Shown here piece after piece: positions 11,207-21,700 of a stretch of DNA of 64,000 nt (its first letter is position 1; every line of letters starts with the position of its first letter). The notes below the pieces were generated by a model. It ran no database searches, had not been told where the DNA came from, and saw only the letters and a program-made list of their open reading frames with translations. This DNA comes from Aplectana chamaeleonis. Its lineage: Eukaryota; Nematoda; Chromadorea; Rhabditida; Cosmocercidae. The translations under genes were made by a program, and so were the position numbers. The stretch lies in NCBI GenBank assembly GCA_029168955.1, contig JAPDOI010001157.1, positions 124,001-188,000 on the forward strand, in the 5' to 3' direction.

Positions 11207-11225
11207 AATTATTGGACAACATGGG
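11207..11225 (-). repeat. Right terminal inverted repeat of the mariner element
   Basis: AATTATTGGACAACATGGG is immediately followed by the TA at 11226-11227. The first 14 bases are the exact reverse complement of the left end's core. The outer bases differ from the left end by one insertion and one substitution. Confidence 0.85.
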
Positions 11226-11227
11226 TA

Positions 11228-12092
11228 TATCATAAAAATCTGCCATCGCCGCATGCTGTAATTATGTTTTACCGAAGATGCTTTGCCCCTTTGATCCAGA
11301 TCAAATGCTCTAAACAACGCAAATTTCCCTCCCATGAAATAAAACTATGATTGTGGGATGGGTGAAATGAACAGCAAAATTGAATCTTTATGAGGCCAGC
11401 TTACTAGACCAGGAGACCTCCCAGGAGTCAAAAGTCTAGAGGCTGTTGAATGTTTCTCCTTGAAGGGAGAGAAATGCTTAGATAATGTAGACAGGAAAGC
11501 TACTATGGATAGATGGGACGTTTCTGCAACTTTGGTGCACACACATGGTGTGGCCAACTGAAACGATTGAATCCGGCAGATCTCCCTAGAGTTGCAGCGT
11601 CGCTTCCATCATGAAATTGTATGTTCGACCGCCGAAATGCCGTTTTAGGGAAGTCAAAGCTGCTGTTTTCCATTGCAGGCTCCCTTTCCTCTCTGCGGCG
11701 AGGCTCTGTAAACCTGCATCTGCTTCAATCAGAGGTGAAGGAGGGCCTCCGCCATTGAGGCTTTAACTGCAAAATCAACTGGTTGACAAATCGCCAGGGA
11801 AAAGGCGACGCTCCTTACCCCATCACCCGTGGAGGTTCATATGCGGCTACTGGATACTGGACGAGTGGATGGGGATGCTCCCGGCTACCCATGTGATAGA
11901 TTGCAGGGTTTCTTGCCATTTAGCGTATATTCTAGGAGGGTTGTCAATTGTGCAGCACCCCCGGACGGTTGAAGGATGAGCTCACCCGGAACCTTTTCCA
12001 CGAAGCGGAATTGAGAGACTGCCACCCTGCAGAAATCCTCTTCGTTTCTGCGCTCCAGTTCTGCATATCTACCACTGGCCTCACGCAGGGTA
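11228..12092. other. Spacer without a supported gene
   Basis: There is a plus-strand open stretch of 55 codons (11394-11561, ending in TGA) and an 88-codon minus-strand frame (11885-12151). The latter overlaps the end of the minus-strand gene model described at 12093-12576 but in a different phase. Neither shows a family signature. CCTTTCCTCTCTGCGGCGAGG and similar GC-rich pieces around 11690 have no evident role. I see no transfer RNA, ribosomal RNA or transposon end. Confidence 0.45.
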
Positions 12093-12576
12093 TCAGAGAG
12101 CCGCCGCTTTAGAAGCTTCGACCGGGAAGATGCGTACCAAGAATACTCCACCGCTCTGTGAGGAACATCAAATTAGTGTGGTACTTACAGGGATGAACTT
12201 GCCTTCCAGGCGACTAAATGTAAATGCAAAATGTTTCGCACGCAGTAGTGGGAGCGTTTCGATGGATACGTTTTTCTGCAGTAGTTCCAAATTCATCGCT
12301 GCTTTAAATGAAACTCATAAGGCTTTTGTTTCCATCGTATTCTGCTTTTTGGCTAAAACTAACCTTTTGGGCCCAATAACTTTTCCCCATACCAAGATTA
12401 AGAACGGAAGTGCGACGAAAAACGGCTGGCGGCAGCTTGAAAATCTCGTGGTGGTTCCAATCGGTGCCCTGCAATGTAGTGTCTATCCAGAGTCCACTGA
12501 ATGTCTGGTTGCATGAGCAACCCCGCGTCGGTGATTCCAACCCAACGCGACGGCTCCCAACCCGTGCCTGGAATTC
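12093..12576 (-). CDS. Possible 3' exons of an unrecognised spliced gene
   Basis: On the minus strand an open frame (from a stop just above 12576) runs to a strong donor, AAAAG/GTTAGT, at 12364/12363. A pyrimidine-poor but valid acceptor, CTGCAG, ends an 88-bp intron at 12276. The next 87-nt stretch (12275-12189, beginning KNVSIETLPLLR) joins in the same phase and ends at a second consensus donor, CCT/GTAAGT. A 33-bp intron to CTCACAG (12156) would lead to 20 further codons and TGA at 12095-12093; without it the frame stops within seven codons. Phase agreement across two junctions is the support. Against it: the second intron is very short, the first exon has no identified start, and no domain is recognised. 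It may be a decayed gene or a chance arrangement. Confidence 0.3.
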
Positions 12577-12938
12577 TCAACGCTATCTCGACGGTGCGTA
12601 ATTCAGCTCGCGACATTGGTGCCTGAATCAGTTCTGCCCCCAGAAGAAGCGTTCTGCAACTCAGGTCCGGACAAGGGCTTAACCTTCGCTGAAGGTCTGC
12701 GGTGAGGAACCACCCTAACTGCGGACAGCGGCGAAACCAACCCCAGCCATTCCAGGATCCCTATGGCGGTCAAAAATCAGCATGGCTCTCCGTTTTCAAG
12801 TCACCTTCCAGGGCCGGCATCAGAATGCCGAATGAGGACTTTTATCGTGAGCTGCGTTCAAAGGCACAGTCAACCTCCGGATATCGTTCTCAGTTTATTT
12901 GACCCTTATCTTGAGGAAAATCATTCGGGCTGATTACT
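12577..12938. other. Spacer without a supported gene
   Basis: No frame here has both reasonable length and any recognisable motif. A 66-codon plus-strand open stretch (12702-12902) shows nothing familiar. No repeats or RNA genes are seen. Confidence 0.45.
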
Positions 12939-13310
12939 GTGCTCTGTCTTCCAAAAACGCTCAGGGCCCGCTACGAGCGGTGTTATCACGAAGCCAGCCC
13001 TCAAGAAATCGCGAATTCGGACGATGAAATTCGTGGACGACTTATCTCGAGCTTGCTTTCCTTATCATTCGCAAAATCTTTGCACTGGACCAGACTCCAT
13101 CCGCCAAAGATAGAAGGATTAGAAAAATGGAACATAGATGTGATTGAAATTGAAATCCATCAGCGCGTTCCGTCTCATCCTGAAAGCAAAAACTTCAAAG
13201 TGGAAGCGGGAACCAATGAATTCAAGCTGGGTGCGCTGCTGGTTTGGGGCAGGAGGAGTGAGTGCTCGATTTTTCTCGCTTATTCGCAAGACAAGGATAT
13301 TGGTAGTTAA
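12939..13310 (+). CDS. Unrecognised open stretch, possible exon remnant
   Basis: An open frame of 123 codons ends at TAA (13308-13310) with DKDIGS. The first possible start is a GTG at 12939, so if this is real it is an internal or terminal exon rather than a complete gene. The predicted peptide is soluble with mixed charge, including an acidic and aliphatic middle (DVIEIEIHQ at about residues 68-76). It has no signal peptide, transmembrane segment or repeat. I do not recognise a family. It is the longest non-repeat open frame in the island apart from those overlapping 12.1-12.5 kb, but a frame of this length can arise by chance at this base composition. Confidence 0.22.
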   Translation: MLCLPKTLRARYERCYHEASPQEIANSDDEIRGRLISSLLSLSFAKSLHWTRLHPPKIEGLEKWNIDVIEIEIHQRVPSHPESKNFKVEAGTNEFKLGALLVWGRRSECSIFLAYSQDKDIGS

Positions 13311-14175
13311 TTTCTCAATGTGTTGATTAGCTGTGCGTTAATTAAGAGTATCCATATGCTGGAGTTAAGCTCCTCTTTCAGGCTTATGCGCTTCAATCAT
13401 CCTGTCTTCGCTGCGTTGTCAGTATTAACAATGGCAACCGCTCCAGAAGCTTCTAAGAAGCGCTTGGAAGTCGGAGAGTTGATCTTCGCCTTAGCGCTCA
13501 TATATTCAGTGCATACCTTTTGGGTAGGAGTTGTTTTTCGCTAATTCGTCTAACATGTGTTTTTCCTCTTTGGAAGCGAGTGTATTTCAGGTTCTTCTTC
13601 AGCTGGATTTTTACATTTTATCTTGTGGCATCACTACTGGCACTTTGAAGGCTGCATCACTCCACCTGGTCTAAAACGAGGACGTTCTACAGAGCTCGGG
13701 GGTTAGAATGTTGAGCTCGAGGGCAGCCTTTATGATCCTTTAATGATTAGGGTTGTCATGCATAACGATAATCTTTGCGGGTTTATAATGCCAGATGCAT
13801 AGTATGGCGGAGTGGAGTCAGGAGCACCAGATTGTCTGGGCATGAAGTCGAACCATTTCGGAAGGCTTCGCGTCATTCGGAGTTCTGCACTCTTCCTCGG
13901 CGGAAAGCGTGGATTGCAGGAGTTTCCACGAGCAAATCTGTCAAACCATGTTTTCTGCCAGATCACACAATTTGCGATCAACTCAGACGCTTTTCTTTCC
14001 CACAGCTATCCAGATGGCCCTTATACGCCCATCAGAGGATCTGTTTCCAGCAGTTATAAACAGGTGTCTGGCAACCTGTTCTGACATTGATAAAGTACTA
14101 ATATGATGTTCCGATATAATTAGTAAGAAGAGTATTTCTACTGAACAAAAGATCCTGAGAAAGCGAACTCCCTAC
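13311..14175. other. Spacer; possible second transposase relic on the minus strand
   Basis: Several short open stretches overlap on both strands with no clear gene. On the minus strand, 13785-13710 reads KIIVMHDNPNH, a stop, then RIIKAALELNIL. This resembles the second-Asp block of Tc1/mariner-type transposases (an aliphatic run, then HDN, a His, and an alpha-helix). No first or third acidic block and no terminal repeats could be found, so this is only a suggestion. Confidence 0.25.
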
Positions 14176-14310
14176 TATAAAAAGCCAGTGTATGTTTTCC
14201 CGCCATATTTACGAGCAATTGTAATCAATCAAGCACAAAGAAGATTTCTGCAGTTTTCTGCAGAGGATATGGCGAACTCAGACACCTTTTTCCAACTGCT
14301 CGAGAAATAA
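14176..14310 (+). promoter_or_regulatory. TATA box followed by a 13-residue open frame
   Basis: TATAAAAAG at 14176-14184 follows a purine-rich stretch. The first good ATG in the most open frame is at 14269 and encodes MANSDTFFQLLEK before TAA at 14308-14310. This could be the first exon of a gene whose remainder is lost, or a chance TATA box. No donor site is obvious before the stop. Two TTTTCTGCAG-like repeats (14245-14263) lie just ahead of the ATG. Confidence 0.2.
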
Positions 14311-14424
14311 ACAACTCAGACAGCAGGTGCGGACTGACCGCTGGCGATCAAAGGCCTCTGCGGGACGGTACGCCCGGCGGAACCACGGGCGGATCGCTGC
14401 CCATCGTGGCCGCTCGCCGGGCTG

Positions 14425-14517
14425 ATCGCTGCCTCTCGTTGTCTCCGCGCGCGAATCGCTGCCTCCTCGTTGTCTCCGCGCGCGAATCGCGCTGCCTCTC
14501 ATTGTCTCCGCGCGCGG
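14425..14517. repeat. GC-rich minisatellite, three 30-32-bp units
   Basis: Three adjacent units each begin ATCGCTGCCTC or ATCGCGCTGCCTC and end TTGTCTCCGCGCGCG. Their lengths are 30, 31 and 32 bp. A fourth begins at 14518 (AGTCGCTGC) but is lost after nine bases. Each unit contains a CGCGCGCG tract, which is unlike the flanking sequence. Confidence 0.85.
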
Positions 14518-14559
14518 AGTCGCTGCATTTTAGCGGGCAGATGGCGATACCTAATCGTT

Positions 14560-15054
14560 GATCACGCAATCAGGCGGATCGCCAACAAGCGCTCGGCGGC
14601 GATCCGCCGGCGCTGCCAGCGATCCGCCCTCAGGGAGCTTTGATAGCCAACGATCCGCACGCTGAGCTATGAGCGATGCAACGATCCGCCCGCCCAGAGG
14701 CTTTGATAGCCAGAGATCCTTTGCGCCACTGGCACGATCGCCAAAAAGATCACCGGCTCCGATTTTACACGGTGAAACTTTTTCAATCATTGACGAGTCC
14801 CTTTCTGGTATCGTATGTATCATGCTCTTAGAGTAAAACGCAAACCGAAGAGTATAATAGGCGCTTCATCCCGCGCTGGATACTCACTCTGCGTTTCGAG
14901 ACCACGATCGCAAGGTGACTTCCGATCACCTTTGAAGGATCGTTCAAGCTCGGAGAATAATTTTTGGCAGCTGAGGGATGGTACCCATTGCAGCTGGTGG
15001 AGAGGTGCTGCTGGCTACTGGCGGGAGGATCGCTGGCTACTGGCGGACGGATCG
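14560..15054. repeat. Degenerate GATC-rich repeat zone in two orientations
   Basis: CGATCCGCC-type words recur at about 14600, 14619, 14650 and 14691, with GCTTTGATAGCCA before two of the later ones. The opposite orientation appears at 15011-15054 as a 22-bp tandem pair, CTGGCTACTGGCGGGAGGAT followed by CG and then the same with GCGGACGGAT. The reverse complement of the first group (GGATCGTTGGCTAT) matches the second (GGATCGCTGGCTAC). Between them lies unrelated sequence (about 14760-14990). An open minus-strand frame (14551-14823) spans the first group but is explained by the repeat. Confidence 0.55.
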
Positions 15055-15723
15055 ACATTTTCCCGACCTCTGGCTGGAGGATGGCGAGAGGGATGTCGAT
15101 CACTCCGCCAGAAGCCACATCGATCCCTACTGTCTGAGGTGGAGGCTTTGGAGCTGCAAGGGCTAACATGAAACGGATCTCTGCACAGATCTGGAGTTTA
15201 TCGAAGACAGGCACTCAGAACTGCAGGCAAAAATGGAGATTAATGGCTGGCCCAATGCTATGAAGTGGATCTAATCAGGAACTCTTTCTTGCTGGGAATA
15301 GTCTTGCGCGCCGGCCTTCCCTGCCGGTTGCCGTCATAGTAGCCTCGGCGCTGATGCGGTGTGCCGCCCCACGCGCTCTTCGCCGCCCAGTGGCGACGAC
15401 GCAACATCGATAACAGGCAAGGGCGATTGAGTGATCAGCAGAGATCATGCAGAACAACACACACTATTGGCATTTTACACATCTAAACTCCTTTTTTGAG
15501 TAAAAACACTGGGAGTATCTTATTTTTGACCCTAAAACATTCAAAGGATCATTACATTCTAGAAACCTTGATGGTATGAGATAATATTCCACGCTCTCTG
15601 TAGGCAGTATTTTCAAAAACAAAAACTTGAATGAAAGAGCGTAGTATGTGATCTAGAAAGTTATCAACATTTGTAATATATTTGAGACTCGACATAATCC
15701 AGTTTTCGGTGCTCCAATTCCAA
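15055..15723. other. Spacer leading to satellite B, no gene seen
   Basis: A GC-rich segment with CpG-rich words (15300-15415) is followed by an AT-rich segment (15470-15715) containing TTTTTTGAG and GTAATATATTTGAG. No open frame of note is recognisable. Satellite B begins without warning at 15724: there is no fading set of degenerate monomers on this side. Confidence 0.55.
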
Positions 15724-18700
15724 GTCAGAAATGCTCCCACCCAGGGTTCCAACCCCTTGAAAAAAACGGAGAATTTCTCACACCCGTGTCAGAAATGTTC
15801 CCACCTAGGGGTTTGAACCCCTTGAAAAAAACGGAGAATTTCTCACACCCGTGTCAGAAATGCTCCCACCCTGGAGTTTCAACCCCTTGAAAAAATCGGA
15901 GAATTTCTCACACCCGTGTCAGAAATGCTCCCACCCAGGGTTTCAACCCCTTGAAAAAATCGGAGAATTTCTCACACCCGTGTCAGAAATGCTCCCACCC
16001 AGGGGTTTCAACCCTTTGAAAAAATCGGAGAATTTCTCACACCCGTGTCAGAAATGCTCCACCCAGGGGTTCCAACCCCTTGAAAAAATTGGAGAATTTC
16101 TCACACCCGTGTCAGAAATGCTCCCACCCAGGAGTTCCAACCCTTGAAAAAAACGGAGAATTTCTTCCACACCGTGTCAGAAATGCTCCCACCCAGGAGT
16201 TTCAACCCCTTGAAAAAAATCGGAGAATTTCTCACACCCGTGTCAGAAATGCTCCCACCCAGGAGTTCCAACCCCTTGAAAAAAAACGGACAATCTCTCC
16301 CACCCGGGTCAGAATGGCTCCCACCCAGGGGTTCCAACCCCTTAAAACAATCGGAGAATTTCTCACACCCGTGTCAGAAATGCTCCCACCCAGGGGTTTC
16401 AACCCCTTGAAAAAAATCGGAGAATTTCTCACGCCCGTGTCAGAAATGCTCCCACCCAGGGGTTTCAACCCCTTGAAAAAAATCGGAGAATTTCTCACAC
16501 CCGTGTCAGAAATGCTCCCACCCAGGGGTTTCAACCCCTTAAAAAAATCGGAGAATTTCTCACGCCCGTGTCAGAAATGCTCCCACCCAGGGGTTTCAAC
16601 CCCTTGAAAAAAATCGGAGAATCTCTCACACCCGCGTCAGAAATGCTCCCCCCAGGAGTTTCAACCCCTTGAAAAAAATCGGAGAATTTCTCACACCCGT
16701 GTCAGAAACGCTCCCACCCAGAGGTTTCAACCCCTTGAAAAAAATCAATTTCTCACACCCGTGTCAGAAATGCTCCCACCCAGGGTTCAACCCCTTGAAA
16801 AAATCGGAGAATTTCTCACACCCGTGTCAGAAATGCTCCCACCCAGGGTTTCAACCCCTTGAAAAAAATCGGAGAATTTCTCACACCCGTGTCAGAAATG
16901 CTCCCACCAGGGTTTCAACCCCTTGAAAAAATCGGAGAATTTCTCACACCCGTGTCAGAAATGCTCCCACCCAGGTGTTTCAACCCCTTGAAAAAATCGG
17001 AGAATTTCTCACACCCGTGTCAGAAATGCTCCCACTCGAGGGTTCCAACCCCTTGAAAAAATCGGAGAATTTCTCACACCCGTGTCAGAAATGCTCCCAC
17101 TCAAGGGTTCCAACCCCTTGAAAAAATCGGAGAATTTCTCACACCCGTGTCAGAAATGCTCCCACCCAGGGGTTTCAACCCCTTGAAAAAAATCGGAGAA
17201 TTTCTCACACCCGTGTCAGAAATGCTCCCACCCAGGGGTTTCAACCCCTTGAAAAAAAATCGGAGAATTTCTCACACCCGTGTCAGAAATGCTCCCACCC
17301 AGGGGTTTCAACCCCTTGAAAAAAATCGGAGAATTTCTCACACCCGTGTCAGAAATGCTCCCACCCAGGGGTTTCAACCCCTTGAAAAAAATCGGAGAAT
17401 TTCTCACACCCGTGTCAGAAATGCTCCCACCCAGAGGTTCCAACCCTTGAAAAAAATTGGAGAATTTCTCACACCCGTGTCAGAAATGCTCCCACCCAGG
17501 GTTTCAACCCCTTGAAAAAATCGGAGAATTTCTCACACCCGTGTCAGAAATGCTCCCACCCAGGGTTTCAACCCCTTGAAAAAATCGGAGAATTTCTCAC
17601 ACCCGTGTCAGAAATGCTCCCACCCAGGGTTCAACCCCTTGAAAAAATCGGAGAATTTCTCACACCCGTGTCAGAAATGCTCCCACCCAGGGTTTCAACC
17701 TTGAAAAAATCGGAGAATTTCTCACTCCCGTGTCAGACATGCTCCAACCCAAGGGTTCCAACCCCTTGAAAAAATCGGAGAATTTCTCACACCCGTGTCA
17801 GAAATGCTCCCACTCAAGGGTTCCAACCCCTTGAAAAAATCGGAGAATTTCTCACACCCGTGTCAGAAATGCTCCCACTCAAGGGTTCCAACCCCTTGAA
17901 AAAATCGGAGAATTTCTCACACCCGTGTCAGAAATGCTCCCACCCAGGGGTTTCAACCCCTTGAAAAAATCGGAGAATTTCTCACACCCGTGTCAGAAAT
18001 GCTCCACCCAGGGTTTCCAACCCCCTTGAAAACAATCAGGAGAATTTCTCACACCCGTGTCAGAAATGCTCTCACCCAGAGTTCCAACCCCTTGAAAAAA
18101 TTGGAGAATTTCTCACACCGGTGTCAGAAATGGTCCCACTCAAGGGTTCCAACCCCTTGAAAAAATCGGAGAATTTCTCACACCCGTGTCAGAAATGCTC
18201 CCACCCAGGGGTTTCAACCCCTTGAAAAAAATCGAAGAATTTCTCACACCCGTGTCAGAAATGCTCCCACCCAAGGGTTTCAACCCCTTGAAAAAAATCG
18301 GAGAATCTCTCACACCCGTGTCAGAAATGCTCCCACCCAAGGGTTTCAACCCCTTGAAAAAAATCGGAGAATTTCTCACACCCGTGTCAGAAATGCTCCC
18401 ACCCAGGGGTCTCAACCCCTTGCAAAAAATCGGAGAATTTCTCACACCCGTATCAGAAATGCTCCCACCCAAGGGTTTCAACCCCTTGAAAAAAATCGGA
18501 GAATCTCTCACACCCGTGTCAGAAATGCTCCCACCCAAGGGTTTCAACCCCTCGAAAAAAATCGGAGAATTTCTCACACCCGTGTCAGAAATGCTCCCAC
18601 CCAAGGGTTCCAACCCCTTGAAGAAAATCGGAGACTTTCTCACACCCGTGTCAGAAATGCTCCCCCGCAGGGGTTCCAAGCCCTTGAAAAAAAATTGGAG

Positions 18701-21700
18701 AATTTATCACACCCGTGTCAGAAATGCTCCCTCCCAGGAGTTCCAACCCCTTGAAAAAATCGGAGAATTTCTCACACCCGTGTCAGAAATGCTCCCACCC
18801 AGGGTTTCAACCCCTTGAAAAAATCGGAGAATTTCTCACACCCGTGTCAGAAATGCTCCCACCCAGGGTTTCAACCCCTTGAAAAAAATCGGAGAATTTC
18901 TCACACCCGTGTCAGAAATGCTCCCACCCAGGGTTCCAACCCCTTGAAAAAATCGGAGAATTTCTCACACCCGTGTCAGAAATGCTCCCACCCAGGGTTC
19001 CAACCCCTTGAAAAAAATCGGAGAATTTCTCACACCCGTGTCAGAAATGCTCCCACCCAGGGGTTCAACCCCTTGAAAAAATCGGAGAATCTCTCACCCC
19101 CGTGTCAGAAATGCTCCCACCCAGGGGTTTCAACCCCTTGAAAAAAATCGGAGAATTTCTCACACCCGTGTCAGAAATGCTCCCACCCAGGGGTTCCAAC
19201 CCCTTGAAAAAAATTGGAGAATTTCTCACACCCGTGTCAGAAATGCTCCCACCCAGGGGTTTCAACCCCTTGAAAAAAATCGGAGAATTTCTCACACCCG
19301 TGTCAGAAATGCTCCCACCCAGGGGTTCCAACCCCTTGGAAAAAAATCGGAGAATTTCTCAAACCCGTGTCAGAAATGCTCCCACCCAGGAGGGGGTCGA
19401 ACCCCTGGAAAAAAATCGGGGAATTTCTCAAACCCGTGTCAGAAATGCTCCCACCCAGGGTTTCAACCCCTTGAAAAAAATCGGAGAATTTCTCAAACCC
19501 GTGTCAGAAATGCTCCCACCCAGGGGTTTCAACACCTTGAAAAAAATCGCAGAATTTCTCACACCCGTGTCAGAAATGCTCCCACCCAGGGGTTCCAACC
19601 CCTTGAAAAAAAAATCGAAGAATTTCTCACACCCGTGTCAGAAATGCTCCCACCCAGGAGTTCCAACCCCTTGAAAAAAAATCGAAGAATTTCTCACACC
19701 CGTGTCAGAAATGCTCCCACCCAGGGGTTCCAACCCCTTGAAAAAAAATCGAAGAATTTCTCACACCCGTGTCAGAAATGCTCCCACCCCCCAGGGTTTC
19801 CAACTCTGGTTCAACCCTTGAAAAAATCGGAGAATTTCTCACACCCGTGTTAGAAATGCTCCCACTCAAGGGTTCCAACCCCTTGAAAAAATCGGAGAAG
19901 TTCTCACACCCGTGTCAGAAATGCTCCCACTCAAGGGTTCCAACTCCTTGAAAAAAACGGAGAATTTCTCACACCCGGGTCAGAAATGCTCCCACCCAGG
20001 GGTTTCAACCCCTTGAAAAAAATCGGAGAATTTCTCACACCCGTGTCAGAAATGCTCCCACCCAGGGGTTTCAACCCCTTGAAAAAAATCGGAGAATTTC
20101 TCACACCCGTGTCAGAAATGCTCCCACTCAAGGGTTCCAACCCCTTGAAAAAATCGGAGAAGTTCTCACACCCGTGTCAGAAATGCTCCCACCCAGGGGT
20201 TTCAACCCCTTGAAAAAAATCGGAGAATTTCTCACACCCGTGTCAGAAATGCTCCCACCCAGGGGTTCCAACCCCTTGAAAAAAATCGGAGAATTTCTCA
20301 CACCCGTGTCAGAAATGCTCCCACCCAGGGGTTCCAACCCCTTGAAAAAAATCGGAGAATTTCTTCTCACACCCGTGTCAGAAATGCTCCCACCCAGGGG
20401 TTTCAACCCCTTGAAAAAAATCGGAGAATTTCTCACACCCGTGTCAGAAATGCTCCCACCCAGGGGTTCCAACCCCTTGAAAAAAATTGGAGAATTTCTC
20501 ACACCCGTGTCAGAAATGCTCCCACCCAGGGGTTTCAACCCCTTGAAAAAAATCGGAGAATTTCTCACACCCGTGTCAGAAATGCAACCCACCCAGGGGT
20601 TTCAACCCCTTGAAAAAATCGGAGAATTTCTCTCACCCGTGTCAGAAATGCTCCCACCCAGAGGTTCCAACCCTTGAAAAAATCGGAGAATTTCTCACAC
20701 CCGTGTCAGAAATGCCCCCACCCAGGGGTTCCAACTCCTTGAAAAAAATCGGAGAATTTCTCAAACCCGTGTCAGAAATGCTCCCACCCAGGGGTTCCAA
20801 CCCCTTGAAAAAAATCGGAGAATTTCTCACACCCGTGTCAGAAATGCTCCCACCCAGGGGTTCCAACCCCTTGAAAAAAATTGGAGAATTTCTCACACCC
20901 GTGTCAGAAATGCTCCCACCCAGGGGTTCCAACCCCTTGAAAAAATTGGAGAATTTCTCACACCCGTGTCAGAAATGCTCCCACCCAGGGGTTTCAACCC
21001 CTTGAAAAAAATCGGAGAATTTCTCACACCCGTGTCAGAAATGCTCCCACCCAGGGGTTCCAACCCCTTGAAAAAAATTGGAGAATTTCTCACACCCGTG
21101 TCAGAAATGCTCCCACCCAGGGGTTCCAACCCCTTGAAAAAATCGGAGAATTTCTCACACCCGTGTCAGAAATGCTCCCACACAGGGGTTCCAACCCCTT
21201 TTAAAAATCGGAGAATTTCTCACACCCGTGTCAGAAATGCTCCCACACAGGGGTTCCAACCCCTTTTAAAAATCGGAGAATTTCTCACACCCGTTTCAGA
21301 AATGCTCTCACCCAAAGGTTCCAACCCCTTGAAAAAAATCGGAGAATTTCTCACACCCGTGTCAGAAATGCTCCCACACAGGGGTTCCAACCCCTTTTAA
21401 AAATCGGAGAATTTCTCACACCCGTGTCAGAAATGCTCTCACCCAGGGGTTCCAACCCCTTGAAAAATCCGGAGAATTTCTCACACCCGTGTCAGAAATG
21501 CTCTCACCCAGGGGTTCCAACCCTTGAAAAAATCGGAGAATCTCTCACACCCGTGTCAGAAATGCTCCCACCCAGGGGTTCCAACCCCTTGAAAAAAATC
21601 GGAGAATTTCTCACACCCGTGTCAGAAATGCTCCCACCCAGGAGTTCCAACCCCTTGAAAAAAATCGGAGAATTTCTCACACCCGTGTCACAAGTGCTCC

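Larger units (their letters stand above)
10312..11227 (+). mobile_element. Internally deleted mariner transposon with TA target duplications
   Basis: The element is bounded by inverted repeats of mariner type. The left end reads TACCACGTTGTCCAATAATT from the TA at 10312. The right end, read on the minus strand from the TA at 11227, is TACCCATGTTGTCCAATAATT. Fourteen bases (GTTGTCCAATAATT) match perfectly and the outer bases match with one indel. TA at both ends is the target duplication expected of the Tc1/mariner superfamily. The body between the TAs is 912 bp, against about 1.3 kb for full-length mariners. It encodes a degenerate transposase lacking its N-terminal DNA-binding half. It is therefore a dead copy, though with both ends present it could have been moved by a transposase supplied from elsewhere. 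Confidence 0.85.

Noticed and set aside
14348..14569. Arg-rich open frames across the GC-rich minisatellite
   Set aside because: The frames are open because stop codons are rare in CGCGCG-rich repeats; different frames are open on the same bases and no motif is seen.
9311..15723. Transfer RNA or ribosomal RNA genes in the island
   Set aside because: I looked for T-arm-like words and conserved ribosomal segments on both strands and found none that could be folded or recognised. A covariance-model scan would be the decisive check.
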